Source: Bifidobacterium platyrrhinorum | GTDB taxonomy: Bacteria > Actinomycetota > Actinomycetes > Actinomycetales > Bifidobacteriaceae | Assembly: GCF_010667645.1 (NCBI RefSeq) | Contig: NZ_WHZV01000011.1 | Coordinates: 1 to 64,000, forward strand | Length of the DNA stretch: 64,000 nucleotides | Direction of reading: 5' to 3' | Part shown: in pieces, positions 8,674 to 18,309 of the stretch | Layout: the number at the start of each line of letters is the position of its first letter | Numbering within the stretch: the first letter of the stretch is position 1 | Translations under genes and position numbers: made by a program | Notes under the pieces: model-generated | The model's database searches: none | Told to the model about the DNA's origin: nothing | What the model saw: the letters and a program-made list of their open reading frames with translations, nothing else

Positions 8674-9960
8674 TCAGTCGATGAGCGAGTGGACGGAGAT
8701 GATGTGGTCGCGCTGCGGGCCGGTGCCGATGGCGGAGATGCGGCAGTTGCTCAGCTCCTCGAGGCGCTTCACGTACGCCTGGCAGGTGGCGGGCAGCTCG
8801 TCGAAGCTGTGGCAGTTGGAGATGTCCTCGTCCCAGCCGGGCATGGTCTCGTAGATCGGCTTGGCGGCGGCGAAGGCGGCCTGGTCGGTCGGCATGTCGT
8901 CGTGGCGTTCGCCGTCCACGTCGTAGGCGACGCAGATCGGGATCTCCTTCAGGCCGGTGAGCACGTCGAGCTTGGTGAGCACGATGTCGGTCAGGCCGTT
9001 GACCTGGCTGGCGTAGCGGTTGACGACCGCGTCGAACCAGCCGCAGCGGCGCGGGCGGCCGGTGGTCACGCCGAACTCGTGGCCCTGCTGGCGCAGCCAC
9101 TCGCCCGACTCGTCGAACAGCTCGGTGGGGAACGGGCCCTCACCCACGCGGGTCACGTACGCCTTGGAGACACCGACCACGCGGTTGATCTTGGTGGGGC
9201 CCACGCCGGTGCCGGTGCAGGCGCCGCCGGCGGTCGGGTTGGAGGAGGTGACGAACGGGTAGGTGCCGTGGTCCACGTCGAGCATGGTGGCCTGGGCGCC
9301 CTCGAACAGGACGGTCTTGCCCTCGTCGAGCGCCTTGTTGAGGATGAGGCCGGTGTTGGCCACGTACGGCTTGAGACGCTCGCCGAGCTTCAGGAGCTCG
9401 TCGGTGGTCTGGTCCACGTCGATGGCGCGGCGGTTGTACAGCTTGACGAGGATCTGGTTCTTCTGGTGCAGGCTCGCCTCCACCTTGTCGTGCAGGTGGT
9501 CGGCGTTGAACAGGTCGTGCACGCGGATGCCGACGCGGTTGATCTTGTCCGCGTAGGCGGGGCCGATGCCGCGGCCGGTGGTGCCGATCTTGTGCTTGCC
9601 GAGGAACCGTTCGGTGACCTTGTCGAGCGTGCGGTGGTACGGCGCGATGATGTGCGCGGCCTCGCTCACCTTGAGATGGGAGCAGTCGATGCCGCGGGCC
9701 TCGAGGCCGTCGATCTCCTCGAAGAGGACCTCCGGGTCGACGACGACGCCGTTGCCGATGACCGGGGTGAGGTGCGGGTTGATGATGCCGGAGGGCAGCA
9801 GGTGCAGCGCGTACGATTCGTCGCCGACGACCACGCTGTGGCCCGCGTTGTTGCCGCCGTTGAAACGGGCGACGTAGTCGACCTTCGTACCGATGAGATC
9901 GGTGGCCTTACCCTTGCCTTCATCGCCCCACTGGGCGCCGATCAGAACAATTCCAGGCAT
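8674..9960 (-). CDS. purA: Adenylosuccinate synthetase
   Basis: A 428-residue PurA, which joins IMP and aspartate with GTP to give adenylosuccinate, the first committed step of AMP synthesis. Seen: '[14 protein letters not shown]' near the N-terminus (GTP-binding and catalytic Asp), '[12 protein letters not shown]', '[14 protein letters not shown]', '[22 protein letters not shown]' in parts and '[14 protein letters not shown]'. Length matches the family. The start at 9960 is chosen over the upstream ATG because GGAGGTG precedes it at proper spacing. It is likely co-transcribed with the two crcB genes downstream. Confidence 0.98.
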   Translation of the reverse strand: MPGIVLIGAQWGDEGKGKATDLIGTKVDYVARFNGGNNAGHSVVVGDESYALHLLPSGIINPHLTPVIGNGVVVDPEVLFEEIDGLEARGIDCSHLKVSEAAHIIAPYHRTLDKVTERFLGKHKIGTTGRGIGPAYADKINRVGIRVHDLFNADHLHDKVEASLHQKNQILVKLYNRRAIDVDQTTDELLKLGERLKPYVANTGLILNKALDEGKTVLFEGAQATMLDVDHGTYPFVTSSNPTAGGACTGTGVGPTKINRVVGVSKAYVTRVGEGPFPTELFDESGEWLRQQGHEFGVTTGRPRRCGWFDAVVNRYASQVNGLTDIVLTKLDVLTGLKEIPICVAYDVDGERHDDMPTDQAAFAAAKPIYETMPGWDEDISNCHSFDELPATCQAYVKRLEELSNCRISAIGTGPQRDHIISVHSLID

Positions 9961-10094
9961 GATGCACCTCCGCAACTGCATGATTTCCGCATGATTCCGC
10001 CGGGGAACACACTACCGTACGCCCTCTACCCGGCCTTGGGGCGTCTCACGCGCGCATCGGGCGGGATTTCCGGCAAGGAACCACGGCATGACGA

Positions 10095-10118
10095 AGGCCC
10101 GCCGAACCCGGCGGGCCT
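10095..10118 (-). terminator. Hairpin after fba
   Basis: AGGCCCGCC (10095-10103) pairs perfectly with GGCGGGCCT (10110-10118), extended by one more G-C pair inside. It lies about 70 bases after the fba stop codon. There is no strong U run. Confidence 0.65.
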
Positions 10119-10188
10119 GACCGTGGCTGCGGACCGGACACGGCCCGCATGCCGCTTCGCGCGATGCTTCGCGCGCGCTACTCGAGCG

Positions 10189-11265
10189 CTACTTGAGCGC
10201 CTTGCCGGCGGAGCCGAGCTCCTGGCAGGCCTCGACCACGCGCGCGGCCATCGAGGTCTCCGCCTCGCGGCCCCACGAGCGCGGGTCGTAGAACTTCTTG
10301 TTGCCGACCTCGCCGTCAATCTTGAGCACGGCGTCGTAGTGCTCGAACATGTGGCCCGCCACCGCGCGCGTGAACGCGTACTGGGTGTCGGTGTCGACGT
10401 TCATCTTGACCACGCCGTGGCTGACCGCCTCGGCGATCTCCTCCGGGCGGGAGCCGGAGCCGCCGTGGAACACGAGCGCGAACGGCTTGCCGTTGGGGAA
10501 GTCGACCGCGCCGGCGGCGGAGGCCACGCGGCCGTCGACCACGGCGGAGGCGACCTCGCGCTGGATGTCGCCGAGCAGGTCCGGGCGCAGCTTCACGAAG
10601 CCCGGCTTGTACGCGCCGTGCACGTTGCCGAACGTGAACGCGGCCATGTAGCGGCCGCGCTCGCCCAGGCCCAGGCGCTGCGCGACCTTCACGCCGTCGG
10701 CCGGAGTGGAGTACAGCTTGTCGTTGATCTCGTGGCTGTGGCCGTCCTCCTCGCCGCCGACCGCGCCGATCTCGATCTCGAGCACGGTGTGCGCCTTGAC
10801 GGACTTGTCGAGCAGCTCCTCGGCGATGTCGAGGTTCTCGTCGAGCGGCACGGTGGAGCCGTCCCACATGTGCGACTGGAACGTCGGCTCCTTGCCGTGC
10901 GCAACCTCGTCGGCCTCGTGCGCGAGCAGCGGGCGCACCCACTCGTCGAGGTACTGCTTGGCGCAGTGGTCGGTGTGGAGCGCGACGGTGATGTTCGGGT
11001 ACTTCTTCGCGACCTCGTGCGCGAACGCGGCGAACGCCAGCGAACCGGTGACGCGGTCGTTCACGGACTGGCCGGAGAAGTAGGCGGAACCGCCCACGGA
11101 CACCTGGATGATGCCGTCCGATTCGGCTTCGGCGAAGCCCTGCAGGGCGGCGTTGAGGGTCTGGGTGCTCGTCACGTTGATGGCGGGGTAGGCGTATCCG
11201 CCGCGGCGCGCGGCATCCAGCATTTCGGCGTAACGTTCGGGAGTTGCGATAGTCATACCTGCCAT
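10189..11265 (-). CDS. fba: Fructose-bisphosphate aldolase, class II
   Basis: A 358-residue zinc-dependent aldolase that splits fructose 1,6-bisphosphate to dihydroxyacetone phosphate and glyceraldehyde 3-phosphate (used in the gluconeogenic direction in bifidobacteria). Seen: 'YPAINVTSTQTLNAAL', 'TVALHTDHCAKQYLDEWV' with the catalytic Asp and zinc His, 'VLEIEIGAVGGEEDG', and 'LVFHGGSGS' plus 'VVKMNVDTDTQYA' for phosphate and zinc binding. The start may be 11265 or the ATG at 11256 (MTIATPE); neither has a strong ribosome site. It is divergent from pepC. Confidence 0.96.
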   Translation of the reverse strand: MAGMTIATPERYAEMLDAARRGGYAYPAINVTSTQTLNAALQGFAEAESDGIIQVSVGGSAYFSGQSVNDRVTGSLAFAAFAHEVAKKYPNITVALHTDHCAKQYLDEWVRPLLAHEADEVAHGKEPTFQSHMWDGSTVPLDENLDIAEELLDKSVKAHTVLEIEIGAVGGEEDGHSHEINDKLYSTPADGVKVAQRLGLGERGRYMAAFTFGNVHGAYKPGFVKLRPDLLGDIQREVASAVVDGRVASAAGAVDFPNGKPFALVFHGGSGSRPEEIAEAVSHGVVKMNVDTDTQYAFTRAVAGHMFEHYDAVLKIDGEVGNKKFYDPRSWGREAETSMAARVVEACQELGSAGKALK

Positions 11266-11388
11266 TATCGTCCCGCGGCGCGGAACATGCGCGCCGGATG
11301 ATCATTCCGCGCTGTGAATTCCCGCACATGTCACGTGCGCGACGCCTTGCGGCCATGCGCGCGGGCGAACGCGCGATAATGGGGGACC

Positions 11389-12852
11389 ATGACCGATACC
11401 GTCAACGCAACCGACAACGCCGGCGCCGCGCTCACCGCCGCCGCGCTCGACTCCTATTCCTCCGACTTCAACGCCTCCCGCGCGAACCGCGTGGCCGCGA
11501 CCGCCGCGACCAGCACCGGCGTGCTCAGGGCCGCGACCGACTACCGCGGCCTGCGCGCGCTGCCCCGCGACGACTTCTCGATCGAGCTCAAACAGGGTTC
11601 GGTCACCGCGCAGGAGCGTTCCGGCCGCTGCTGGATGTTCGCCGGTCTCAACACGCTCCGCCACGACGTGATCCGCCGCTGGGACCTCGACGATTTCGAA
11701 TTCTCGGAGACCTATCTGTTCTTCTACGACAAGATCGAGAAGTCGAACTTCTATCTGGACCAGGTGCTGGCCACGCTCGACGAGCCGACCGATTCGCGCC
11801 TGTTCCAGGCGATCAACGACTACCCGGCGGACGACGGCGGCTGGTGGCAGATGTTCGCCTCGCTCGCCGGGAAGTACGGTCTGGTGCCGAAGTCCGCGTA
11901 CCCGGAGACCGCGAATTCCCGTGATTCGGACGCGTTCACGCAGTATCTCAACGCGAAGCTGCGCGAGTTCGCGCTCGAACTGCGCACGCGGCACGCGGCG
12001 GGCGAGGGCGTCGACGCGTTGCGTGCGCGAGTGCGCGAGCGGATGGACGACGTGTACCGCATCGTCGCCGTCGCGCTCGGCGAGCCGCCGAGGACGTTCG
12101 ACTGGACGGCGCGCCGGAAGGACGATGACGATGACGCGGGCGACAGGAAGACGGCGGAGGGTTCCGATGCCGGGAAGACCGGCAAAAAGGCCGACGACGG
12201 GTTCGTGAAGGGCGGGCTGATCAGCGAGCACGGCATCACGCCGCTCGACTTCTACGCGAAGTACGTCAAGCAGGATCTCGACGATTACGTGGGCGTGGTG
12301 AACGCGCCGATGGCCCGCACGCCGTTCGGACGCCTGTACCGTCTCGCGCACACGGGCAACGTGGTCGGCGGGCATCCGATCGAGTTCGCGAACGTGGGGA
12401 TGGACGTGTTCAAGAAGGCGGTCATCGACCAGCTGAAGAGCGGGCGCCCGGTGTGGTTCGCCTGCGACTGCGACCAGTTCTCGCTGCGCGGCGAGGGCGT
12501 GTTCAGCCGCGACGTGGTACGTGTGGAGGACCTGTTCGGCATCGAATACACGATGGGCAAGGGCGACCGGCTCGAGTACGGCGTGAGCCCGTCGAACCAC
12601 GCGATGACGCTGATCGGCGTGAACCTCGACGCGGACGGCAGGCCGAACCGCTGGAAGATCGAGAACAGCTGGGGCAAGGACGCGGGCCGCGACGGATATT
12701 TCGTCGCCTCCGACGCCTGGTTCGACGAGTACGTGAACGAGGCCACGATCCACACGGACGTGCTGGACGAGCCCGTGCGCGCGGTCTTCGCGACCGAACC
12801 GGTCATGGTGCAGCCGTGGGAGCCGATCTCCCGCGCCACCCGCTGCGCGTAA
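11389..12852 (+). CDS. pepC: Aminopeptidase C (bleomycin hydrolase family C1B)
   Basis: A 487-residue cytoplasmic cysteine aminopeptidase that trims N-terminal residues from peptides. The catalytic Cys81 is in 'QERSGRCWMFAGLN', the His in 'SPSNHAMTLIGV' and the Asn in 'WKIENSWGKDAG'. The C-terminus ('EPISRATRCA') ends in the short tail that blocks the active site in this family. Residues about 240-275 form a charged Asp/Lys-rich insertion. The start follows GGGGA, with a possible -10 GATAAT at 11375-11380. It stands alone, divergent from fba. Confidence 0.96.
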   Translation: MTDTVNATDNAGAALTAAALDSYSSDFNASRANRVAATAATSTGVLRAATDYRGLRALPRDDFSIELKQGSVTAQERSGRCWMFAGLNTLRHDVIRRWDLDDFEFSETYLFFYDKIEKSNFYLDQVLATLDEPTDSRLFQAINDYPADDGGWWQMFASLAGKYGLVPKSAYPETANSRDSDAFTQYLNAKLREFALELRTRHAAGEGVDALRARVRERMDDVYRIVAVALGEPPRTFDWTARRKDDDDDAGDRKTAEGSDAGKTGKKADDGFVKGGLISEHGITPLDFYAKYVKQDLDDYVGVVNAPMARTPFGRLYRLAHTGNVVGGHPIEFANVGMDVFKKAVIDQLKSGRPVWFACDCDQFSLRGEGVFSRDVVRVEDLFGIEYTMGKGDRLEYGVSPSNHAMTLIGVNLDADGRPNRWKIENSWGKDAGRDGYFVASDAWFDEYVNEATIHTDVLDEPVRAVFATEPVMVQPWEPISRATRCA

Positions 12853-12944
12853 GCCGGCCCATGCGGGTTCCGGGGGTCATGTCGCCGCCGGCCCCCGGAC
12901 CCATATACCCCGCTATAACCCACGACTGATCCACCCGGACGACG

Positions 12945-12972
12945 AAAAGGGCCGTTGGAATTCCAACGGCCC
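12945..12972 (-). terminator. Rho-independent terminator after tRNA-Gly
   Basis: A perfect 24-bp palindrome (12949-12972, GGGCCGTTGGAA and its complement) followed on the minus strand by TTTT (12945-12948). It sits directly after the tRNA 3' end and also faces the end of pepC. Confidence 0.85.
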
Positions 12973-12975
12973 GAG

Positions 12976-13049
12976 TGGAGCGGATGACGGGAGTCGAACC
13001 CGCCTTTAAAGCTTGGGAAGCTTTCGTTCTACCGATGAACTACATCCGC
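12976..13049 (-). tRNA. tRNA-Gly (anticodon CCC)
   Basis: A full cloverleaf on the minus strand: acceptor stem GCGGATG/CATCCGC, D-arm with GTTC/GAAC, anticodon stem AAAGC/GCTTT with loop TTCCCAA (anticodon CCC), T-arm with TTCGACT loop, discriminator U and encoded CCA (12976-12978). It reads GGG glycine codons. Confidence 0.95.
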
Positions 13050-13132
13050 AAGGGTGCGTCTTTTGGACGCGAGCCACCAGTGTAAACGCGGCGCGGGACG
13101 TGGATCGCGCCCGTCTCACTGTGCGGGATTCC

Positions 13133-13200
13133 GGTGGCTGCGGTCGGAGGCGTGACCCGGCCCGGCACGGATGCCGGGTCACGCCCCGACCACAGCCACC
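13133..13200. terminator. Long hairpin between tRNA-Gly and the GH31 gene
   Basis: An inverted repeat of about 30 bp per arm (13133-13200) with few mismatches: GGTGGCTG at the left end and CAGCCACC at the right, GGCGTGACCCGGC inside pairing with GCCGGGTCACGCC. It is 10 bases past the GH31 stop codon on the minus strand and serves as its terminator. Confidence 0.8.
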
Positions 13201-13210
13201 GACGATCAGG

Positions 13211-15286
13211 TCACAGCCTGCCGGCCAGACCGTGGTCCCTGCCGTCGCGGGCGAACACCGGCACGGTGTCGAGCGCCGCGGCGGCCGTCACCGTGGAGCC
13301 GCCGGCGTGGGTCGTGCCGTCACGCAGATCGGTCCAGGTCACGGACGCATCCCCGGGCAGGTAGACCGTACGTTCGCGGGCGCCGTACTCCATGACGGGC
13401 GCGACCAGCAGGTCGGGGCCGAACATGTATTCGTCTGCCACGTCGGCGGCCCGGCCGTCATCCGGGAACTCGTAGAACAGGCCGCGCACGAGCGGCTGGC
13501 CGTCGGTGTGGGCCTCGTCGAAAAGCTCGCGCGTATAGGGGCGCAGCGTCTCGCGCAGCTTGATGAACTTGACGAGGATCCTCTCGACCGTCTCCCCCAT
13601 CGACCACGGTTCGTTGTCGGCGCCGGAGGGCGAGCGGTGCGCGCCGTCGGAGCGGGTGACGGTCTCCTTCATCGTGCCGTCGGGCTGCAGCGCGGAACGG
13701 TCGCCGTGGTTGCGCATCACCGGGGAGAAGCAGGAGAACTGCGCCCAGCGCAGAAACAGCTCGCGGAAGCGGTCCGAGTCGATGTCGCCGTCGTGGAAGC
13801 CGCCCATATCGGTGGTGAACCACGGGATGCCGGCCATGCCCATGTGGATGGCGCAGGTGATCTGATGCTTGAGGTCGTCGAACGTGGAGCCGACGTCGCC
13901 GGACCAGACGAGCGCGCCGTACTTCTGGGAGCCGGCCCATGCGCAGCGGGTGAGGTTGACGATCTCCCCCTCGCGGCCCGCCTCCACCTGGCCTTCGTAG
14001 AAGCCGCGGTTGTAGTCGCGCGGGTAGGTGTTGCCGACCTGCACGTTGGGGCCGGTGTAGTAGCGGTAGTTGGCGAAGTCGTAGGAGCCGTACTCGGGTT
14101 CGGCCTCGTCGAGCCAGAAGGCGTCCACGCCGTAGTCGGCGTAGTTCCTCCTGCACTTGTCCCACACGTACGCGCGGGCGGCGGGGTTGGTGGCGTCGTA
14201 GTACTGGCTGGGGCCTTCGAACATCATGCCGAGGTCCATGCCTCGCTCGGCCTTGACGAGCAGGTTCCTCGACTTCATCTCGACGTAGTTCTCGGAGTCG
14301 ATGGCCACCTGCGGCCAGACGGACACCATAACCTTGACGCCCATCTCGTGCAGTTCGTCGCACATGGCCTTCGGATCCGGCCAGAACTCCTTCTCGAAGC
14401 GGTAGTCGCCCATGTACGGCCAGTGGAAGAAGTCGATGACGATGAGGTCGAGCGGGATGCCGCGCTTCCTGAAGCCGCGCGCCACGTCGAGCAGCTGCTT
14501 CTGGTTCCAGTAGCGCAGCTTGCACTGCCAGAATCCGAGTCCCCATTCGGGCATCTTCGGCGCGTGCCCGGTGGCGTTCGCGTAGTTGCGCTCGATGGCG
14601 GCCGGGGTGCCGCCCACGGTGACCCAGTAGTCGATCTGCTTGGAGGAGTCGGCCTCCCATACGGTGCGGTTCCTCGCGAACGTGGCGGTGCCGACGGCCG
14701 GGTTGTTCCACAGGAACCCGTAGCCGGCGGAGGAGACGACGAACGGGATGGACGCCTGCGAGTTGCGGTGCGCGAGCTCGAACGTGGAGCCCTTGAGGTC
14801 CATGACGTGCTGCTGGTATTCGCCCATGCCGTACAGATGCTCGTCCTCCGGCCCCACGAAGGAGGCGATCACCTTGTGGTCGCCGCCGGTGATGGGCTCG
14901 TAGCGGCGCGCCTTGAGGTTGAGCGACCCACCTTCTGGCAGCTCCTTGAACAGCAGGGCGCCGTCGGAGGTCCGGTGAAAGCTCAGCACGCAGCGGAACT
15001 CCTCGTAGTCGGAGGAACCGTAGCGCCAGTGGCGCGCCTCGGCCTTCACGGTGACGGCGCCGTTGACGAGCGTGGCCGTGTCGGCGGCCTCGTCGACGGC
15101 GACCGTCGCGGCGTCCGCGGAACCGGCCGCGGGCCGTTCCAGCGCGAAATCGAGGTCGAGCGGTTCGTGCATCTTCGCCGCGCGCACACGCACGGAATCG
15201 GCGCCCCACGGGTCGATGCGCAGGTATTCCCCGTCGCCGGTCCAGGCCAGGGACCGGCCGTCGTTGATGATGGTGAACTGTGTCAT
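13211..15286 (-). CDS. Glycoside hydrolase family 31 enzyme, probable alpha-xylosidase
   Basis: A 691-residue retaining alpha-glycosidase. The catalytic nucleophile is probably Asp393 in 'WLDEAEPE' (391-398), and the acid/base Asp464 in 'WSGDVGSTF'. 'GLGFWQCKLRYWNQKQLLDVARGFRKRGIPLD' (in parts) matches GH31, and the WLDxxEPE form resembles bacterial alpha-xylosidases rather than alpha-glucosidases. There is no signal peptide, so it acts on imported oligosaccharides such as isoprimeverose-like xylosides. It is the second gene of a permease-hydrolase operon, 70 bases after the permease. Alternative: an alpha-glucosidase of unusual subfamily. Confidence 0.88.
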   Translation of the reverse strand: MTQFTIINDGRSLAWTGDGEYLRIDPWGADSVRVRAAKMHEPLDLDFALERPAAGSADAATVAVDEAADTATLVNGAVTVKAEARHWRYGSSDYEEFRCVLSFHRTSDGALLFKELPEGGSLNLKARRYEPITGGDHKVIASFVGPEDEHLYGMGEYQQHVMDLKGSTFELAHRNSQASIPFVVSSAGYGFLWNNPAVGTATFARNRTVWEADSSKQIDYWVTVGGTPAAIERNYANATGHAPKMPEWGLGFWQCKLRYWNQKQLLDVARGFRKRGIPLDLIVIDFFHWPYMGDYRFEKEFWPDPKAMCDELHEMGVKVMVSVWPQVAIDSENYVEMKSRNLLVKAERGMDLGMMFEGPSQYYDATNPAARAYVWDKCRRNYADYGVDAFWLDEAEPEYGSYDFANYRYYTGPNVQVGNTYPRDYNRGFYEGQVEAGREGEIVNLTRCAWAGSQKYGALVWSGDVGSTFDDLKHQITCAIHMGMAGIPWFTTDMGGFHDGDIDSDRFRELFLRWAQFSCFSPVMRNHGDRSALQPDGTMKETVTRSDGAHRSPSGADNEPWSMGETVERILVKFIKLRETLRPYTRELFDEAHTDGQPLVRGLFYEFPDDGRAADVADEYMFGPDLLVAPVMEYGARERTVYLPGDASVTWTDLRDGTTHAGGSTVTAAAALDTVPVFARDGRDHGLAGRL

Positions 15287-15356
15287 GGTTGTCTCCTTGT
15301 CGGGTTTGCCGGCTCTGCCGGGCTTGTCGAGGTTGCCAGGCGATGGCGTGCGGTCG

Positions 15357-16793
15357 TCAGTCGGCGTCCGCGGCGGTGGCGGCGCGGGCGTTGAGGTCGG
15401 CGATGACGGCCGGCTCGTGCTTCTCGTACTTGATGTAGAAGAGCATCGGGATGATGGCGAGCGCGTATGCGATGGCCGGCACCCACACGAACGAGAAGCT
15501 GATCGAGGCGAGCGACGAGGCGCTCTGCGCGTGGTCGGCGACGTAGCCGCCGGCGTTCATGATCATCGACGGCACGAACCCGCCCAGGCCGGAGCCGAGC
15601 TTGATGCAGAACGCGCTGCCGATGGCGGTGAGGAAGCCCGCGGCGCGGATGCCGGTCTTCCACTCGCCGTAGTCGACGGTGTCGCCGATCATCTCGAAGA
15701 ACAGCGAGCAGGCGATGCCGGCGCCGATGCACGCCACACACCACGACACGATGAGCGGCGCGCCGCCGAGCGCGGCGGTGAAGGTGATGGCGGCCTGCCC
15801 GACGATGCCGACCACGAAGCCGAGCATCGTGCTGCCGGTCTTGCCGAGCGCCTTGACGAGGAACGGCACCGAGGCCATGCCGAGCACCTGGATGATGGAG
15901 AAGCCGTTGAGCACGGCGGTCATGGTCTTGTCGCCCATGTTGTACTGCGCGTAGTACGGCACCATCGAGTTGCGGGCGGACATGCCCACCCAGAACAGCG
16001 TGTTGGCGACGAACAGCAGCAGCCACGGCCAGTTGCCCTTGAGCGCGCGGACGCTGTCCTTGATGGAGATGGACTTGGCGCGGTGGATGGCCTGTTCGCG
16101 CATGTCGAGGAACGCGACGATCAGGCAGGCCAGGCCGATGACGCAGTAGGCGCCGACGGCCAGCGACCAGCCGAGCTTGGAGGTGCTGTCGCCGCCGCCG
16201 AACGCGGTGGCGAGCGGCAGGATGAAGGTGACGGCGAAGAAGTTGCCGACGTTGCCGCCGATCATGCGGAACGTGTTGGCCACGGTGCGCTCGTCCACGT
16301 CGGAGGTGAGGTTCGGCAGCACGGAGGTGATGGGCGCGTTGATGCCGGTGAAGCAGATGCCGGCCACCACGTAGATCACGCCGGCGTAGATGGCCTTGGC
16401 GGTCGGGTCGGTGAACGGCGGCGCCGTGAAGACGAGCCACACGGCGAGCGCGAACGGCACGGCCATCCACAGGAACCACGGGCGCGACTGTCCCCACCTG
16501 CTGCGCGTGTGGTCGATGATGATGCCCCACACGGGCGCGTCGAAGGAGTCGAAGATGCGCGCGACGAGCAGGATGACGCCGGCGGCGGCCATCGAGATGC
16601 CGTACACCTCGGTGAAGTAGTACAGCGCGTAGCCGCTGATGATGCAGTACAGCAGGTTGCCGGAGAAATCGGTCAGCGCGTAGGTGACCTTGCGGTGGAA
16701 CGGCATCTGCTTCGTTCCGGGTCGGGTTCCGGGCTGTGTTCCGGATGACGTTCCGGCAGCCGATGCCGGGGTGTTCGTGGTGGCGACGCTCAT
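15357..16793 (-). CDS. GPH-type sugar:cation symporter (MFS)
   Basis: A 478-residue permease of the glycoside-pentoside-hexuronide family with 12 predicted helices. Seen: 'RKVTYALTDFSGNLLYCIISGYALYYFTEVYG' at helix 1 (in parts), 'FDAPVWGIIIDHTRSRWGQSRPW' after helix 2, the family loop motif, and 'DYGEWKTGIRAAGFL' in the central loop. It probably takes up the xyloside cleaved by the GH31 enzyme. The start at 16793 follows GAGGAAG; the longer open frame would add a non-conserved tail. Expressed from a promoter overlapped by a LacI-type palindrome. Confidence 0.93.
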   Translation of the reverse strand: MSVATTNTPASAAGTSSGTQPGTRPGTKQMPFHRKVTYALTDFSGNLLYCIISGYALYYFTEVYGISMAAAGVILLVARIFDSFDAPVWGIIIDHTRSRWGQSRPWFLWMAVPFALAVWLVFTAPPFTDPTAKAIYAGVIYVVAGICFTGINAPITSVLPNLTSDVDERTVANTFRMIGGNVGNFFAVTFILPLATAFGGGDSTSKLGWSLAVGAYCVIGLACLIVAFLDMREQAIHRAKSISIKDSVRALKGNWPWLLLFVANTLFWVGMSARNSMVPYYAQYNMGDKTMTAVLNGFSIIQVLGMASVPFLVKALGKTGSTMLGFVVGIVGQAAITFTAALGGAPLIVSWCVACIGAGIACSLFFEMIGDTVDYGEWKTGIRAAGFLTAIGSAFCIKLGSGLGGFVPSMIMNAGGYVADHAQSASSLASISFSFVWVPAIAYALAIIPMLFYIKYEKHEPAVIADLNARAATAADAD

Positions 16794-16884
16794 GGTCTTC
16801 CTCTTTCGTCGGGTTTCACGGGTTGTCCGCGACCGGCACCAACCATCTACTGCTCCGGAGTTGTTCATCAGTGAATTCATTGGT

Positions 16885-16933
16885 TTGAACCGGTTCAATC
16901 AATAAGTATAGCCATCGAACGAAGTGGCGGCAA
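16885..16933 (-). promoter_or_regulatory. Promoter and LacI-type operator of the GPH permease-GH31 operon
   Basis: A perfect 14-bp palindrome TTGAACCGGTTCAA (16885-16898) lies at the expected transcription start of a minus-strand promoter with -35 TTGCCG (16928-16933), a 17-bp spacer and -10 TATACT (16905-16910). CG-centred palindromes of this type are bound by LacI-family repressors; the adjacent LacI gene is the obvious candidate. Confidence 0.7.
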
Positions 16934-17029
16934 ACTTCAGGCACGAAAATCTCCATAAATGGCTGTACACCAACGAAATCAGCACGTCCCGCCGGCGCGT
17001 CGCCGTGCGGCTATATCGTCATTATGGTT

Positions 17030-17074
17030 TTGAATCGGTTCAATACGGTCGAACATCATTCAACAGCATTGAAT
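17030..17074. promoter_or_regulatory. Secondary LacI-like operator sites
   Basis: TTGAATCGGTTCAA (17030-17043) repeats the operator with one asymmetric base, 145 bp from the first. A looser inverted repeat ATTCAA/TTGAAT follows at 17058-17074. The rest of the 16794-17170 gap holds no gene. A second site at this distance would permit repression by DNA looping. Confidence 0.55.
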
Positions 17075-17170
17075 ATCAATCGGCACGATCAATCATCATC
17101 CGACGCCAATCGCGCCGATCACCATCGAACACCGCGGCCCGCACCGAAGCGCGACGGCGGGGCCGACGCC

Positions 17171-18184
17171 TCACAGCGAGCGGACCGACCCCAGATCCGC
17201 TAGCGGCTGCTGCACCAGCTCGCGCACCACCGGGCGGTCCGGACGCGCGATGCGCCGTTTGAGCACGTCGACGGCACGCTCCGCCACCGCGTCGAGATCG
17301 ATGTCGACCCCCGTGTACGGCACGCGCATGCCGACGCCCATCTGGTCGGGCACCACCACCTCCACCGACAGGTCGCCCGGCACGTCGACGCCCAGTTCGC
17401 GCAGGGTCTGGTTCATCCCCATCATGACGGCGTCGTTATGGACGATCATCGCCGTCGCATCGGGGTGTTCGTGCAGCGCGGCGGACAGCTCCCGGGCCGA
17501 ACCGAGCGCCTCGTTCCGCGCGCAGACCACGGTCAGCGCCATGCCGTGGCGACGCGCCTCGGCCTCCGCGGCCTCGCGGAAACGCACGGCATAGTTCACG
17601 CCTTTGGCGTACATCCATTCCGGCCAGCCGACCAGCAGCACGTCGCGATGGCCGTGGGAGGCGAGGTTCCGGACCAGCACGCGCGCCGCGCTTTCGAAAT
17701 CGGTATCCACCGCGTCGACGCCGGAATCCGGCTCCGACATGCCCAGCGTGACGCTCGGCAGCCCCAATCGCCGGACCGCCTCCAGCCGCTCGTCCCCTTC
17801 GGAGACCTCCATGAGCACCGCGCCGTCGATGCGCTTGGTGCCCACCGCCTTGCGCAACGCCTCCACGCCGTTCCCGTCGGTGAACAGCATCGTGTCGTAG
17901 CCGGCCTCGCGTGCCGCGTCCGACAGGCTGTACAGGTACCCGCCGAGCGACAGCGAGAAATACCCGGCCCGGTGCGGCGGTGCGAAGACGCCGATCGTGT
18001 TCGTGCGGTCGGTGGCCAGCATGCGCGCGGCATGGTTGACGGAATACCCGAGCTTCGCGGCCGCCGCACGCACCTTCTGCGCGGTCTTCTCCGCGATGAG
18101 GTCGCTGCCGGAGAGCACATACGAGACCGTGGCCTTGGAGACCCCAGCCTCCTGCGCCACGTCCTTGATGGTGACCTTGCCCAT
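17171..18184 (-). CDS. LacI family transcriptional regulator
   Basis: A 337-residue regulator. Residues 3-25 are a classic LacI helix-turn-helix ('TIKDVAQEAGVSKATVSYVL'), then the hinge 'NHAARMLATDRTNTIGVF' that inserts in the operator minor groove, and a periplasmic-binding-fold sensor domain ('IDGAVLMEVSEGDERLE', 'AMIVHNDAVMMGMNQTLRELG', 'YTGVDIDLD'). The start at 18184 follows GGAAGG. It lies just upstream of the GPH permease and GH31 genes and likely represses them until an oligosaccharide binds. Confidence 0.93.
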   Translation of the reverse strand: MGKVTIKDVAQEAGVSKATVSYVLSGSDLIAEKTAQKVRAAAAKLGYSVNHAARMLATDRTNTIGVFAPPHRAGYFSLSLGGYLYSLSDAAREAGYDTMLFTDGNGVEALRKAVGTKRIDGAVLMEVSEGDERLEAVRRLGLPSVTLGMSEPDSGVDAVDTDFESAARVLVRNLASHGHRDVLLVGWPEWMYAKGVNYAVRFREAAEAEARRHGMALTVVCARNEALGSARELSAALHEHPDATAMIVHNDAVMMGMNQTLRELGVDVPGDLSVEVVVPDQMGVGMRVPYTGVDIDLDAVAERAVDVLKRRIARPDRPVVRELVQQPLADLGSVRSL

Positions 18185-18309
18185 GCCGCCGTCCTTCCAC
18201 GGCGCCCCGCGGCGCCTCGCCGAAAACGCCGCCAGTCTACCGCATGCGGGACCGCACGGGAATCGCCGGGCGCAGACCGTCGCCGTCGGTCGCCCCGCCG
18301 GCCGCCCCG

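Noticed and set aside
8602-11301. An 899-residue plus-strand open frame over purA and fba
   Set aside because: Antisense shadow of two conserved enzymes.
11375-11380. A firm promoter call for pepC
   Set aside because: GATAAT is present but no -35 box is properly spaced, and the implied start lies almost at the ATG.
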